Origin: JBGAKG01 sp044224495
GTDB lineage: Bacteria > Myxococcota_A > Polyangia > Polyangiales > Polyangiaceae
DNA length: 64,000 nucleotides
Assembly (NCBI GenBank): GCA_044224495.1
Contig: JBGAKG010000009.1
Coordinates: 241,387-305,386 of the forward strand
Reading direction: 5' to 3'
Position numbers and translations under genes: made by a program. The notes under the pieces are model-generated. The model searched no databases, was not told where the DNA came from, and saw only the letters and a program-made list of their open reading frames with translations. Of the stretch, positions 51,581-59,448 are shown piece after piece (the stretch's first letter is position 1; the number at the start of each line of letters is the position of its first letter).

Positions 51581-52383
51581 CGCTCGTCGAGATTCTGGAG
51601 AGCGCCGCCGTCAACTCCTTAGGGTTGGCGGCGGTGGCGTGGATTACGAACCGTCTCACGACGGCGAATCAGCGCGCGCTCGCAGAGGAGGCCGCGTCGC
51701 GAGCATTGGCTTCCGAGGAACGAGGGCGCGCCGCACAGTTGGCGGCAGAGAAGCGTGCGCGCAAGGCGCAGGCGGCGGCCGACGAGCGCGCCGACCGACG
51801 TCAGAAGGAAGCCGCAGCGCTGTCGGCGGCGGCACAGAAGGAGGCCGCAGCGCTCTCAATCGCTGCGCAGAACGAATCGGATGCGCGGGCAAACCGGCGA
51901 GAGCTTGAGTCCGCCCGCCGTGCAGAACAGCGTCAGCATTTGGATCTTCTGGCGCGGGAGCAGCGTCGAGCTTTGCTAGAGCGCTTGACGCTTCAGCGCC
52001 GCACGTTCGAGGAGTACGTGGGGCTCTGGCAGGAATCCTATCGCGGGCCTGTCGACGTCGACAGTCGCAATCAACGCATCGCCGATCGTCAGCCTTTCCG
52101 TGCACGGGTCATGTTCGCTTTCGCGGATGAGGCGTTCGCCAACGAGGTGGTGGCCTCCTTGTTTCACGCGGACGACGTCAACGCTGGCCGAAACGAACCG
52201 ACGGAAGCGAGGCAAGCGGACCCCGGGCGGTGGAAGGCGATGCTGCAGACTGAACGAGTCGTCATCGCAAAGATGCTCGCGTCGATTCGGCGCTTCGAGG
52301 GAGCGCTCGGCTACGATCCGCTTGTCTTAACGGAGCAGACCGAGAAGCACGCCAGCGGTGGCGACGGCGGGGGAACGCGATGA
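51577..52383 (+). CDS. Membrane-anchored coiled-coil protein coupled to the HEPN gene
   Basis: The 268-residue protein has a hydrophobic N-terminal helix (SAAVNSLGLAAVAWITN). A long charged coiled coil comes next, with a repeat of KEAAALSAAAQKEAAALSIAAQ in the middle and RREL...RRAEQRQHLDLLAREQRRALLERL. A globular tail follows (LWQESYRGPVDVDSRNQRI... RVMFAFADEAFANEVV). No catalytic motif. It is translationally coupled to the HEPN gene upstream and to a small gene downstream. It may anchor or inhibit the HEPN protein at the membrane. Confidence 0.65.
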   Translation: MTLVEILESAAVNSLGLAAVAWITNRLTTANQRALAEEAASRALASEERGRAAQLAAEKRARKAQAAADERADRRQKEAAALSAAAQKEAAALSIAAQNESDARANRRELESARRAEQRQHLDLLAREQRRALLERLTLQRRTFEEYVGLWQESYRGPVDVDSRNQRIADRQPFRARVMFAFADEAFANEVVASLFHADDVNAGRNEPTEARQADPGRWKAMLQTERVVIAKMLASIRRFEGALGYDPLVLTEQTEKHASGGDGGGTR

Positions 52384-52538
52384 CTCGCGGCCGCCCCCGA
52401 TCCGCCCCGACCGCGAAGTGGAACGCCGAGCGCTCCCGCTGGGAAGTCCGCGTCACGCTGCCGACGACGCCCGAGGAGCGCGCCGCCGGCGGCACCAAGG
52501 CATTCAACGATCCGACCCTCACACTGGAGGAAAAGTAG
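52380..52538 (+). CDS. Small basic protein before integrase
   Basis: ATG 52380 overlaps the preceding stop (ATGA); stop TAG at 52536-52538 abuts the integrase ATG (52539). The 52 residues begin MTRGRPRSAPTAKWNAERS and are basic. The final codons provide the GGAGG Shine-Dalgarno for int (about 52527-52531). It is possibly an excisionase-like or integrase-accessory peptide. No family recognised. Confidence 0.55.
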   Translation: MTRGRPRSAPTAKWNAERSRWEVRVTLPTTPEERAAGGTKAFNDPTLTLEEK

Positions 52539-53861
52539 ATGGCCCCCGCCCGCACCGGCTCAATCGAACCCCTCCGACGCGCCGACGGCACGCGCTACTA
52601 CCGCGCGCGCGTGTGGCTCGCTGACGGTACGCGAGCTCGCGTCCTCGTCCCGGTGAAGTACTGCGGGAGCGAGGAGCGCGCGAAGCTCTACGCCGAAGCC
52701 GCGCAGGAGCAGGAAGACGAGACGGGCGAGCTGCTCGCGGCGAAGCGCGCACGGCTCGAGGCCGAGGCCCAGCGAAGCCGCAGCGGGGCGGGGGAGACGT
52801 GCGACGAGTACTTCGCGCGCCTCTCGAAGGTGCGCCAGTCCGACGGCGTTCGCGGGGTGACGAAGGAGCGCCAGATCTGGAAGCGGTGGATGGCGCCGAC
52901 GATCGGTTCGAGGCCGATCGCGACCGTGACGCGCGACGAGATCGAGAACGTGCGCGACGAGCTCGACGCGCGCGTGCGGGAGCGCATTGGGAAGGGCCTC
53001 GACCACGGCGTCAGCGGCGCGACCGCGGAGAACGTGTGGAGCGTGCTGCGCCGGACGTTCAAGGAAGCGCGATCGGCTCGCGACCGAACCTTCCGCGTGC
53101 GGCAGGACGATCCCAGCGAGGGCCACAAGCCACCGCTGAAGACGCGGGAGAGGGAGAAGACGTTTCTCTATCCGGTCGAGGTGTCGCGCCTGCTGGCCTG
53201 CTCTGCCGTGCCCCGCGAGTGGCGCGAGGTCTACGCGATCGCGACGTACACGTACGTCCGCCCCGAGGAGCTCGAGGCGCTCACCTGGGGCGACATCGAC
53301 CTCGAGGCGAACGTGGTCCACGTCTCGAAGGCCATCGACTCGCGAAGCGGCGAGGTGAAGCAGCCGAAGACACCGACGGCGGTCCGCGCCGTCCCGATCG
53401 AGGCGCGCCTTCGGCCGCTGCTCGTAGGGCTGAAGCCTGCGCCGTTCGATCGCACCCTGCCGCTCCTGCCCGTGCTGCGGAAGGTGAACGACAAGCACCG
53501 CGCGAAGCTGCTGCGCGAGCACCTCGCGATCGCCGGCGTCGATCGGGTCCGCTTGCTCGAGGACACGCCGACGCTCCGCCCGATCGACTTCCGCAGCTGC
53601 CGCGATTCGGGGCTGACGTGGCTCATCCTCGCGCGCGTGGAGCTCGCTGCAGCTCAGCGGCGGGCAGGCCACACGGAGATCAAGCAGACGCTCGCGTACT
53701 GCAAGCTCGCGGAGGACCTCAGCGGAAGGGTGGGCGAACCCTTCCCGCCGCTCCCCCCGTCACTCATCCCCACAGGCCACGTAACAGGCCACCTTGGAGG
53801 AAATATGGCAAAAACACCGAGAAAGAGAGTGCCGGAGGAGGGAGTCGAACCCCCGACCTAG
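52539..53861 (+). CDS. Tyrosine-type site-specific integrase (attP-overlapping)
   Basis: The protein is 440 residues as integrated. An N-terminal SAM-like arm domain precedes the catalytic domain. Arg241 is in YTYVRPEELEALTW, the box-II motif is RSCR (R352, R355, where HxxR is usual), His378 is in RAGHTEI and Tyr387 is in LAYCKL. Downstream residues (PFPPLPP) match myxobacterial integrases. From V431 the codons lie in the attachment core, and the final PPT-stop is supplied by the tRNA gene. In the circle the frame would continue 94 residues into the 36,587-36,870 segment. The His to Arg change at box II is notable. Confidence 0.93.
   Translation: MAPARTGSIEPLRRADGTRYYRARVWLADGTRARVLVPVKYCGSEERAKLYAEAAQEQEDETGELLAAKRARLEAEAQRSRSGAGETCDEYFARLSKVRQSDGVRGVTKERQIWKRWMAPTIGSRPIATVTRDEIENVRDELDARVRERIGKGLDHGVSGATAENVWSVLRRTFKEARSARDRTFRVRQDDPSEGHKPPLKTREREKTFLYPVEVSRLLACSAVPREWREVYAIATYTYVRPEELEALTWGDIDLEANVVHVSKAIDSRSGEVKQPKTPTAVRAVPIEARLRPLLVGLKPAPFDRTLPLLPVLRKVNDKHRAKLLREHLAIAGVDRVRLLEDTPTLRPIDFRSCRDSGLTWLILARVELAAAQRRAGHTEIKQTLAYCKLAEDLSGRVGEPFPPLPPSLIPTGHVTGHLGGNMAKTPRKRVPEEGVEPPT
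53829..53850. repeat. Right attachment site core (attR)
   Basis: 22 bp identical to 36565-36586. All but the first base belong to the 3' half of the tRNA-Met gene (minus strand), so integration restores the tRNA. Confidence 0.92.
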
Positions 53862-53903
53862 CGCGTATGAAACGCCCGCTCTAACCAACTGAGCTACTCC
53901 GGC
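53830..53903 (-). tRNA. tRNA-Met (CAU)
   Basis: The cloverleaf folds cleanly: acceptor GCCGGAG/CTCCGGC (53897-53903 with 53831-53837), D-stem GCTC/GAGC and anticodon loop TTCATAC giving CAU. The T-loop is GTTCGACTC with a five-pair stem, and the discriminator is A. CCA is not encoded. It may be elongator Met or, if modified, Ile-CAU. Its 3' end is the integration target, and the integrase 3' end overlaps it antisense. Confidence 0.9.
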
Positions 53904-53951
53904 ATGGAGCGGGCGGGTTTATAAGCACCCCGCCCCTCGGCTGTAAAGTGC

Positions 53952-56900
53952 TTACGATCGGCGGCGGCGCTTCCAGACGAGCAGACCGAGGAGCCCGCCG
54001 ATTCCGTAGACGAAGCCCTCGGCGCCGTGCCCGGTGGTGTTGCAGTCGCAGCCGCCGCCCGCGACGAGCCCGTCGGGGTTGGGGGTGGTGGGGAGCGCGC
54101 AGTCGGCCGCGACGAGCGGAGCCGCGGCGCGCTTCACGACGCCCTGATCGAGCACGGTCGAGAAATTGCCGGTGTTCCGGTTGTCGTGGTGGAAGCTCTC
54201 CCAGTTGATGACGCCCTTGTCGCTGCTCGCCGTCTTCCAGATGAAGAGGAAGCCGTCGCGCGTGGCGGTGACGACGTCGATGTTGCCGTCGCCGGTGACG
54301 TCGCCGACGGCCGGGCTCGATGCGACCCAGCCGTTGGTGAACTTCGGCCAGCCCTTCGGCTCGCGACCGCAGCCGTCGGCGGCGTGGACGAAGTAGACGC
54401 CGCTGCCCGTGATGACCTCGGGGTAGTCGTCACCGTTGAGGTCGGCGACGGCGTGGTTGATGAGGAACTGGAAGTCCTCGAGGAGCACCGGCATGCCGGG
54501 GAGCATCGAGCCCGTCTTGCCGCTCCACGCGGCGAGCAGGTGCTGCGAGTTCGACGGCTTGCCGCCGCCCGCGAGCGAGCCGATGAGGCTCAGGGAGCCA
54601 CCGCTCATGATGAGGTCCGGCGTGCCGTCTTGATCGAGGTCGCCGATGGCGGGGACGCTGAAGAGCGGGAAGAAGACGTCGGACTTGGCGAGCGACTTCT
54701 CGCCGAAGATGGCCGTCGCCTCGAAGCCCTTTCCGTCGGAGCGCTGCGGGAGCACGTTCGGCGGGTCCTCGAACTGCGACTGCGCGCCCGGATCCGACTT
54801 CAGGAGCAGGGGCGGGGAGCCGTTGCCCTGGATCGCGATGTCGGACGTGCCGTCGCCGTCGAAGTCGGCGACCGCGGCGGAGGCGTTCAACCCCTCCGCG
54901 ACGACCGGGAAGAGGTGGATCGACGGGCGGAGCACCGGCCAGTTCGGGAGGTACGGGGTCGGCGCGTTCGTGCCGCGCCCGTCGACCACGAACATCGGGC
55001 CCGTGTTGCCGCCACCGCCGAACTCCTCGTTCGAGCCGGTGATGAGCTCGGGGAAGCCGTCCTTGTTGATGTCGGCGACGGCGGGCGTCGTCATGATGCG
55101 GTTCGCCTTGTCGGGCTCGAGCGTGTTGCCGCCGGCCTGGCGCGTGAAGTGGACGCGCACCGGCCAGCCCGCGACGGGTGTGCCATCGGCGTGGAACACG
55201 TAGATGTTCCCGTCGAACGCGGTCTGGATGATGTCGAGCTTGCCGTCCTTGTCCATGTCGGCGAGGACGGGGGCGCCGTAGGTCCCGCGCGACCAGCCGT
55301 GGCGGAGGTCCATGCAGTCGCCGGTCGGCTTGGGCTTCGACGGATCGAGCGGGCACGACGGCACGAGCGGCAGGCGCTTGGGCCAACCGGCGAGCGCCTT
55401 GCCGCCGCGGTCGACGACGTAGATCGTGCCGGGCCAGGTCGAGAAGACGACCTCGGGCTTGCCGTCGCCGTCGAGGTCGTCGACGGCGGGGGCGTTCATG
55501 ATCGACTCGTGCGCGAGCGACGTGTCGATGCCGCCGTTCTTGCCGTTCTTGTACGCGGTACCATTCAGGTACGACGGGACGAAGGGATCGGTGATCGCGG
55601 GGTTCAAGCCGTCGATGACGGCGGTCTTGATCGGCCAGCCGGCGATCTCCTTGGGCTCACCGCCGCGGACGTTCCAGGCGTGGATGGTGCCGTCGCTGGA
55701 CGGGAACACGACGTCGCGCACGCCGTCGCCGTCGAGATCGGCGAGCTTGGTGTTGCCCTCGCCGGAGCTGCCGAGGTCGATCGGGAAGCCGGGGAGCAGG
55801 TCGGGATCGTCGCCGTTGAGCGAGTTGGTGATCGAGATCGTGCGCCGCGCTTCGCCGCGCACGTCGCCTGCGCCGTAATGGGCCACGCTCCGGACGCGGA
55901 GCGTGATCGTGCGGTCGTTGGGGCTCCAGCAGTTCTTCCCCTCGCGATCGCAGATCGGCTTCGAGTCGAGATCGAGCGTGTGCTTCGTGTCGAGCTGCTT
56001 CGGGTCGAAGCTCGCGAGCGGCACCTGGCCGCCGGTGATCGTGCCCGCGGGCACGTTCTTGATCTCGGTCATCAGCGGCTTGAACTCGTCGTCGCCGGGC
56101 TGCACGCCGGGGCCCCACTCGACGACGTAGTCGTAGGAGCTCGCGCGCGTCGCCGCGACGCGGCCGAAGATCGGGACCGGGCCGTTCGTACGGTTCGCGT
56201 AGATGGGCTGGTACCAAGTGGGGGAGACGATGTCGACCTCGGGCGGGATGCGCCCTTCCTTCACCATCGTCACGGCCTTGAACGCGTTCGTGCGGCCGTA
56301 GTTGAAGCGCTGGTCCCAGCCCGGCTTCGACTCGAAGTAGGGGGCGAGCCCGGTGCCCGGGTTGACGACGCGCGACTCGGGGACGTTCACGTCGTCGGCG
56401 CTCATCTTGAGGATCTGCATCACCTCTTCCGCGCTCAGGTTGAGCGGCGTGGGGAGGGAGAGGCCCATCGAGTAGACGAGGCCGGCGATGCCGGCCATGC
56501 GGCCGGTGGCTTCGCTCGCGCAGCTCGTGCCGCTCACGCTGAGCGCGCCGTGGCCGCCGTAGTTGGTGCAGGTGTCGAACGCGAGGAACGACGTCGAGTT
56601 GTGGTAGTTGTCGCCGTTGAAGCGGATTGTGTGGACCGGGAGGGTGTGGTTCGCGGTCGCGGGCATGTTGTGGTGGCGAGAGTTCTCGTCCGCCATGCTC
56701 GCGTCGACCATCGTGCCGTGCTCGTAGGCGTAGTCGATCGCGGCCTTCGAGAACGCCGTCTGGTTCAGCGTGCCGAGCGCCTCTTGGACGACCTTGATGC
56801 CCATGTCCGTGGCGTAGATGACGGCCTTGCCGAAGTCGTTCGAGTCCGCGATGAAGCTCTCGCCGACGCGCAGCGGGATGAACGTGCACTTCGGGCACGT

Positions 56901-57698
56901 GCCGATCGTGTCTTGGCCGTTGTTGCCTTCGGCGCTGGAGTCCTTGGCCTCGCCGGTGCCGTGGCCGTAGCGCGTGTCGTCGTAGGCGTTGTTGTCGTTG
57001 CGGTAGAAGTCCCAGCCCGAGATGTCGTCGATGTAGCCGTTGGCGTCGTCGTCGACGCCGTCGGAGAAGAGCTCGATGAGGTCGCCTGCGTCGAGGATGC
57101 AGTTCCGGTTCGCGTCGCCCTTGATCCGATCGTTCGGGCCCGGCTTCTGCGGGTCCATCCCGGGGTTGCACTTCTCGCCGGTCATGACCGGCGAGATGCG
57201 CGGGTCGTCGCGGTAGTCGGCGACGCTGAAGACGCCGTCGCCGTTGCAGTCGTAGCCGGCGAGCTCGCCGGTGCCGCCGCACGCAGCGCCGTTCTTGTCC
57301 TGCGGCTTCGCGGTGCCCGCGAGCTCCTTGGCGTTGAGCCACGTCTTGTTGGCGATGTCGGGCGACTCCCACTCGATGCCCGAGTCGAGGACGGCGATCC
57401 GCACGTCGGCGCGGCCGATCGTCAGCGCCCACGCCTTGTCGATGCTCATGCCCGACGCGCCGAGCTGCTTGTCCGCGTCGATGTAAGGGCTCGTGCCCTT
57501 GTCCTGGACGGGGAGGAAGGACCAGTAGTTCCAGCGGTCCTTGTAGTTGGGGTCGCTCGGGAAGTTCGCCGGATCGGTGAAGTCGGCGTTGGGGGCGGGC
57601 GGCCACGCCGCGCGCGCGCCGTGGATCGGAGCGAGGGTCGACACGATCGCGAGCCCGACCAGGATGCCGGCGGGGCGCCAAAGAGACGTGAGCTTCAT
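53952..57698 (-). CDS. Large secreted subtilase with FG-GAP/VCBS-like repeats and MYXO-CTERM-type tail
   Basis: The protein is 1248 residues. A signal peptide (about 1-30) precedes an S8 domain with Asp105 (AVLDSGIEW), His246 (YGHGTGE) and Ser392 (SGTSCASEATG). The domain is interrupted by an Asp/Asn-rich calcium-binding insert (about 150-240). Past residue 500, immunoglobulin-like and repeated propeller blades occur (LADLDGDGVRDVVFPS, VDDLDGDGKPEVVFST, LADMDKDGKLDIIQT, VADFDGDGTSDIAI, IGDLDQDGTPDLIMS), typical FG-GAP/VCBS units with calcium loops. The C-terminus has a Cys-Asp-Cys motif, a hydrophobic helix and RRRR, a MYXO-CTERM-type sorting signal. It probably acts at the outer cell surface. 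Confidence 0.9.
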   Translation of the reverse strand: MKLTSLWRPAGILVGLAIVSTLAPIHGARAAWPPAPNADFTDPANFPSDPNYKDRWNYWSFLPVQDKGTSPYIDADKQLGASGMSIDKAWALTIGRADVRIAVLDSGIEWESPDIANKTWLNAKELAGTAKPQDKNGAACGGTGELAGYDCNGDGVFSVADYRDDPRISPVMTGEKCNPGMDPQKPGPNDRIKGDANRNCILDAGDLIELFSDGVDDDANGYIDDISGWDFYRNDNNAYDDTRYGHGTGEAKDSSAEGNNGQDTIGTCPKCTFIPLRVGESFIADSNDFGKAVIYATDMGIKVVQEALGTLNQTAFSKAAIDYAYEHGTMVDASMADENSRHHNMPATANHTLPVHTIRFNGDNYHNSTSFLAFDTCTNYGGHGALSVSGTSCASEATGRMAGIAGLVYSMGLSLPTPLNLSAEEVMQILKMSADDVNVPESRVVNPGTGLAPYFESKPGWDQRFNYGRTNAFKAVTMVKEGRIPPEVDIVSPTWYQPIYANRTNGPVPIFGRVAATRASSYDYVVEWGPGVQPGDDEFKPLMTEIKNVPAGTITGGQVPLASFDPKQLDTKHTLDLDSKPICDREGKNCWSPNDRTITLRVRSVAHYGAGDVRGEARRTISITNSLNGDDPDLLPGFPIDLGSSGEGNTKLADLDGDGVRDVVFPSSDGTIHAWNVRGGEPKEIAGWPIKTAVIDGLNPAITDPFVPSYLNGTAYKNGKNGGIDTSLAHESIMNAPAVDDLDGDGKPEVVFSTWPGTIYVVDRGGKALAGWPKRLPLVPSCPLDPSKPKPTGDCMDLRHGWSRGTYGAPVLADMDKDGKLDIIQTAFDGNIYVFHADGTPVAGWPVRVHFTRQAGGNTLEPDKANRIMTTPAVADINKDGFPELITGSNEEFGGGGNTGPMFVVDGRGTNAPTPYLPNWPVLRPSIHLFPVVAEGLNASAAVADFDGDGTSDIAIQGNGSPPLLLKSDPGAQSQFEDPPNVLPQRSDGKGFEATAIFGEKSLAKSDVFFPLFSVPAIGDLDQDGTPDLIMSGGSLSLIGSLAGGGKPSNSQHLLAAWSGKTGSMLPGMPVLLEDFQFLINHAVADLNGDDYPEVITGSGVYFVHAADGCGREPKGWPKFTNGWVASSPAVGDVTGDGNIDVVTATRDGFLFIWKTASSDKGVINWESFHHDNRNTGNFSTVLDQGVVKRAAAPLVAADCALPTTPNPDGLVAGGGCDCNTTGHGAEGFVYGIGGLLGLLVWKRRRRS

Positions 57699-57720
57699 GC
57701 GGGTGCTCCTGAATCGAGTG

Positions 57721-58326
57721 CTAGTACTCGCCGAAGAGGTCCTGGATGCGCGACTCGAGCGCGAGCGCGATTTTGTAGAGCGACGAAATCGATGCGGACG
57801 ACTCGGCGCGCTCGATCTGCGAGAGCAGAGAGACGCTGAGGCCCGTGCGGCGGGACATCTGCTTGAGGGTGAGGTCCTTCTCCTTGCGGAGGTTGCGGAT
57901 CGTGTCGCCGATGACGCGGTGGAGCTGCTCCTCCGGCGTGCGCGCGAGACCCTTCTTGCGCATCACGCGGGCGACGACCTCGCGGAACTCGTCCACGTTG
58001 ATCGGCTTCTTGATGTAGTCGACGGCGTCGAGCTTCATCGAGGCGACGGCGCTCTCGAGGTTGGGGAACCCGGTGAAGATGACGACGGCGATGTCGCTGT
58101 CGATCTTGCGGATGCGGCGCAGGACCTCGATGCCGTCGAGCTTGGGCATCATGAGGTCGAGCACGATCATGTGGTAGCCGCCGGTCCGAACCTCGGCTTC
58201 CACCTGCGTGGGATCGTTCAGCGTCTTGACCTGGTAGCCGTCGGCTTCGAGGAGGGTCTGCATCATTTCGCAGATCGCCTTGTCGTCGTCGACGATGAGG
58301 AACTTCACGGCGGGAAGCTCAGGCAT
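57721..58326 (-). CDS. Response regulator with receiver and XRE-type HTH
   Basis: The protein is 201 residues. The receiver domain holds acidic pocket DDDK, phospho-Asp in VLDLMMPKLDGIE, Thr in FTGFPN and the Lys in IKKPI. An XRE/Cro-type HTH follows: GDTIRNLRKEKDLTLKQMSRRTGLSVSLLSQIERAESSASISSLYKIALAL. Most DNA-binding response regulators use winged helix or LuxR domains, so the XRE output is unusual. A hybrid or orphan kinase must phosphorylate it. The subtilase gene follows 22 bp downstream, so it may be a target or operon partner. Candidate operator palindromes lie upstream. Confidence 0.92.
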   Translation of the reverse strand: MPELPAVKFLIVDDDKAICEMMQTLLEADGYQVKTLNDPTQVEAEVRTGGYHMIVLDLMMPKLDGIEVLRRIRKIDSDIAVVIFTGFPNLESAVASMKLDAVDYIKKPINVDEFREVVARVMRKKGLARTPEEQLHRVIGDTIRNLRKEKDLTLKQMSRRTGLSVSLLSQIERAESSASISSLYKIALALESRIQDLFGEY

Positions 58327-58341
58327 GGTCTGTCTCCGTGC

Positions 58342-58414
58342 ACAGTGCGCTGTAAATGCGCCCCGAAAGCTGTGCGCGTTACAGTACCAGTAAACCGCCG
58401 TGACAGTGCTACTG
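58342..58414. promoter_or_regulatory. Operator-like palindromes upstream of the XRE response regulator
   Basis: ACAG-N4-CTGT (58342-58353), CTGTAA (58350-58355) with TTACAG (58379-58384), and CAGT-GCT-ACTG (58404-58414) share an ACAG/CTGT-type half-site. They lie 16-88 bp upstream of the start at 58326. They fit autoregulation by the XRE output domain. The rest of the 58327-58650 gap holds one repeat-family copy (58429-58478) and no supported gene. Confidence 0.4.
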
Positions 58415-58428
58415 AAATTCCTGGGCCG

Positions 58429-58478
58429 AGAAAAAGGGACGAATCCGGAGCAGAGAAGGGGAACGGGAATGGGAACGG
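58429..58478 (+). repeat. Repeat family member (partial), copy A
   Basis: It starts with GAGAAAAAGGGACGAATCCG and ends with GGGAACGG, resembling copies B (58781-58854) and C (59377-59448) at both ends. The middle is shorter and diverged. It is directly oriented to copy B. Confidence 0.6.
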
Positions 58479-58650
58479 TCGGAGGGGGCCCAAAAGTTCG
58501 GGAGCCGGCACCCGAGCGTCCGGAAGCGCCGGGCCCCCGCGTCGATGTACAGCGCGAGACACTGAACGCGATTCCGGTTGACGGAACGCGTTCGACCCGT
58601 CATAAGTCGCGCCCCGGTTCCAAAAGGAGCCGGATCTTACGAGCAGTTTC

Positions 58651-58752
<102 letters not shown>

Positions 58753-58780
58753 CTACGTTTTGTCGTCTTTGCGCGGCCGC

Positions 58781-58854
58781 AGAAAAGGACGAATCCGGAG
58801 TAGACGCGCTTCGCGACACCCGGAGGGGTGGAACGGGAACGGGAACGGGAACGG
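58781..58854 (+). repeat. Inverted-repeat arm, copy B
   Basis: About 70 bp beginning AGAAAAGGACGAATCCGGAG and ending in four GGGAAC-type units. It is inverted relative to copy C (59377-59448), with near-identity across at least 65 bp. Together the two arms bracket the zinc-ribbon gene at 58874-59323. Confidence 0.85.
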
Positions 58855-58873
58855 TTCGTCGTTTGGGGCAACC

Positions 58874-59323
58874 ATGGCGCTCGTGATGCGGGGGAAGTCG
58901 CGATGCTCGCTGTGTGGTCGCGTCATCCAGCACGACGATGCCCTCGTTGGGTTTCCGCACTTCCTTGCGCCTGACCATCGGTTGGGGCGGTTCAGCGACT
59001 CGGCGATGCACGAGGAGTGCTACGAGACGTGGCCACATCGCGCCGAGTTCAGCGAGCTGCTCGACCAGGCGCTCTGCGACGCGCCCGGCGCCGAGGATCG
59101 CGAGGCGCAAGCGGCGAGCGAGCGCGACGCAGAGGCGGCTCGCACGCTCGCTCACAACGACGAGCACGCGCGCATCATGGCCGAAGTGGCGAAGTCGGGG
59201 GCGACCTGTCCGCACTGCGGCACGCGCGCGAGCGCCTTCCGCGTGCTGAAAGAGACCGCGCGCCATCGACTCGTCTGCGGAACCTGCGCCCGATCGTGCT
59301 TCGCGAGCGAGCTAGGCCGCTAG
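58874..59323 (+). CDS. Zinc-ribbon protein bracketed by inverted repeats
   Basis: ATG 58874 gives 149 residues. Two zinc sites are visible: CSLCGRVI near residue 11 (paired with HEECYETW) and CPHCGTRASAF...LVCGTCARSC in the C-terminal third. A helical acidic middle (LLDQALCDAPGAEDREAQAA) separates them. No enzymatic motif. It is flanked on both sides by 65-70-bp inverted arms, as if carried by a small mobile unit. Confidence 0.68.
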   Translation: MALVMRGKSRCSLCGRVIQHDDALVGFPHFLAPDHRLGRFSDSAMHEECYETWPHRAEFSELLDQALCDAPGAEDREAQAASERDAEAARTLAHNDEHARIMAEVAKSGATCPHCGTRASAFRVLKETARHRLVCGTCARSCFASELGR

Positions 59324-59376
59324 TCGATCACGACCGAACTGCCAGCATCGTCGTTCGGGCACGGGCACGTCCGAAC

Positions 59377-59448
59377 ATTCCCGTTCCCGTTCCCGTTCCA
59401 CCCCTCCGGGTGTCGCGAAGCGCGTCTACTCCGGATTCGTCTTTTTCT
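59377..59448 (-). repeat. Inverted-repeat arm, copy C
   Basis: The reverse complement matches copy B from GACGAATCCGGAG through CGCTTCGCGACACC and GGAGGGGTGGAACGGG. It ends 1 bp before the stop codon of the rhomboid-like gene at 59449. Confidence 0.85.

Larger units (their letters stand above)
36565..53850. mobile_element. Integrated phage-like or satellite element in tRNA-Met gene
   Basis: About 17.3 kb bounded by a 22-bp perfect direct repeat (36565-36586 and 53829-53850). The right copy is the 3' end of tRNA-Met plus one base, and the tyrosine integrase gene ends there. Gene content differs from the flanks: many short, overlapping, unidirectional phage-like genes on the left and nuclease, Ku and HEPN cargo on the right. 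I recognise no large terminase, portal, major capsid or lysis gene. A satellite, a degraded prophage or an integrative island are the alternatives. It resembles Mx8-type integration, in which attP lies within int. Confidence 0.88.

Noticed and set aside
54027..57839. A 1270-residue open frame opposite the large subtilase
   Set aside because: Antisense shadow of the 53952-57698 gene, with repetitive Val/Arg/Asp composition and no motif.
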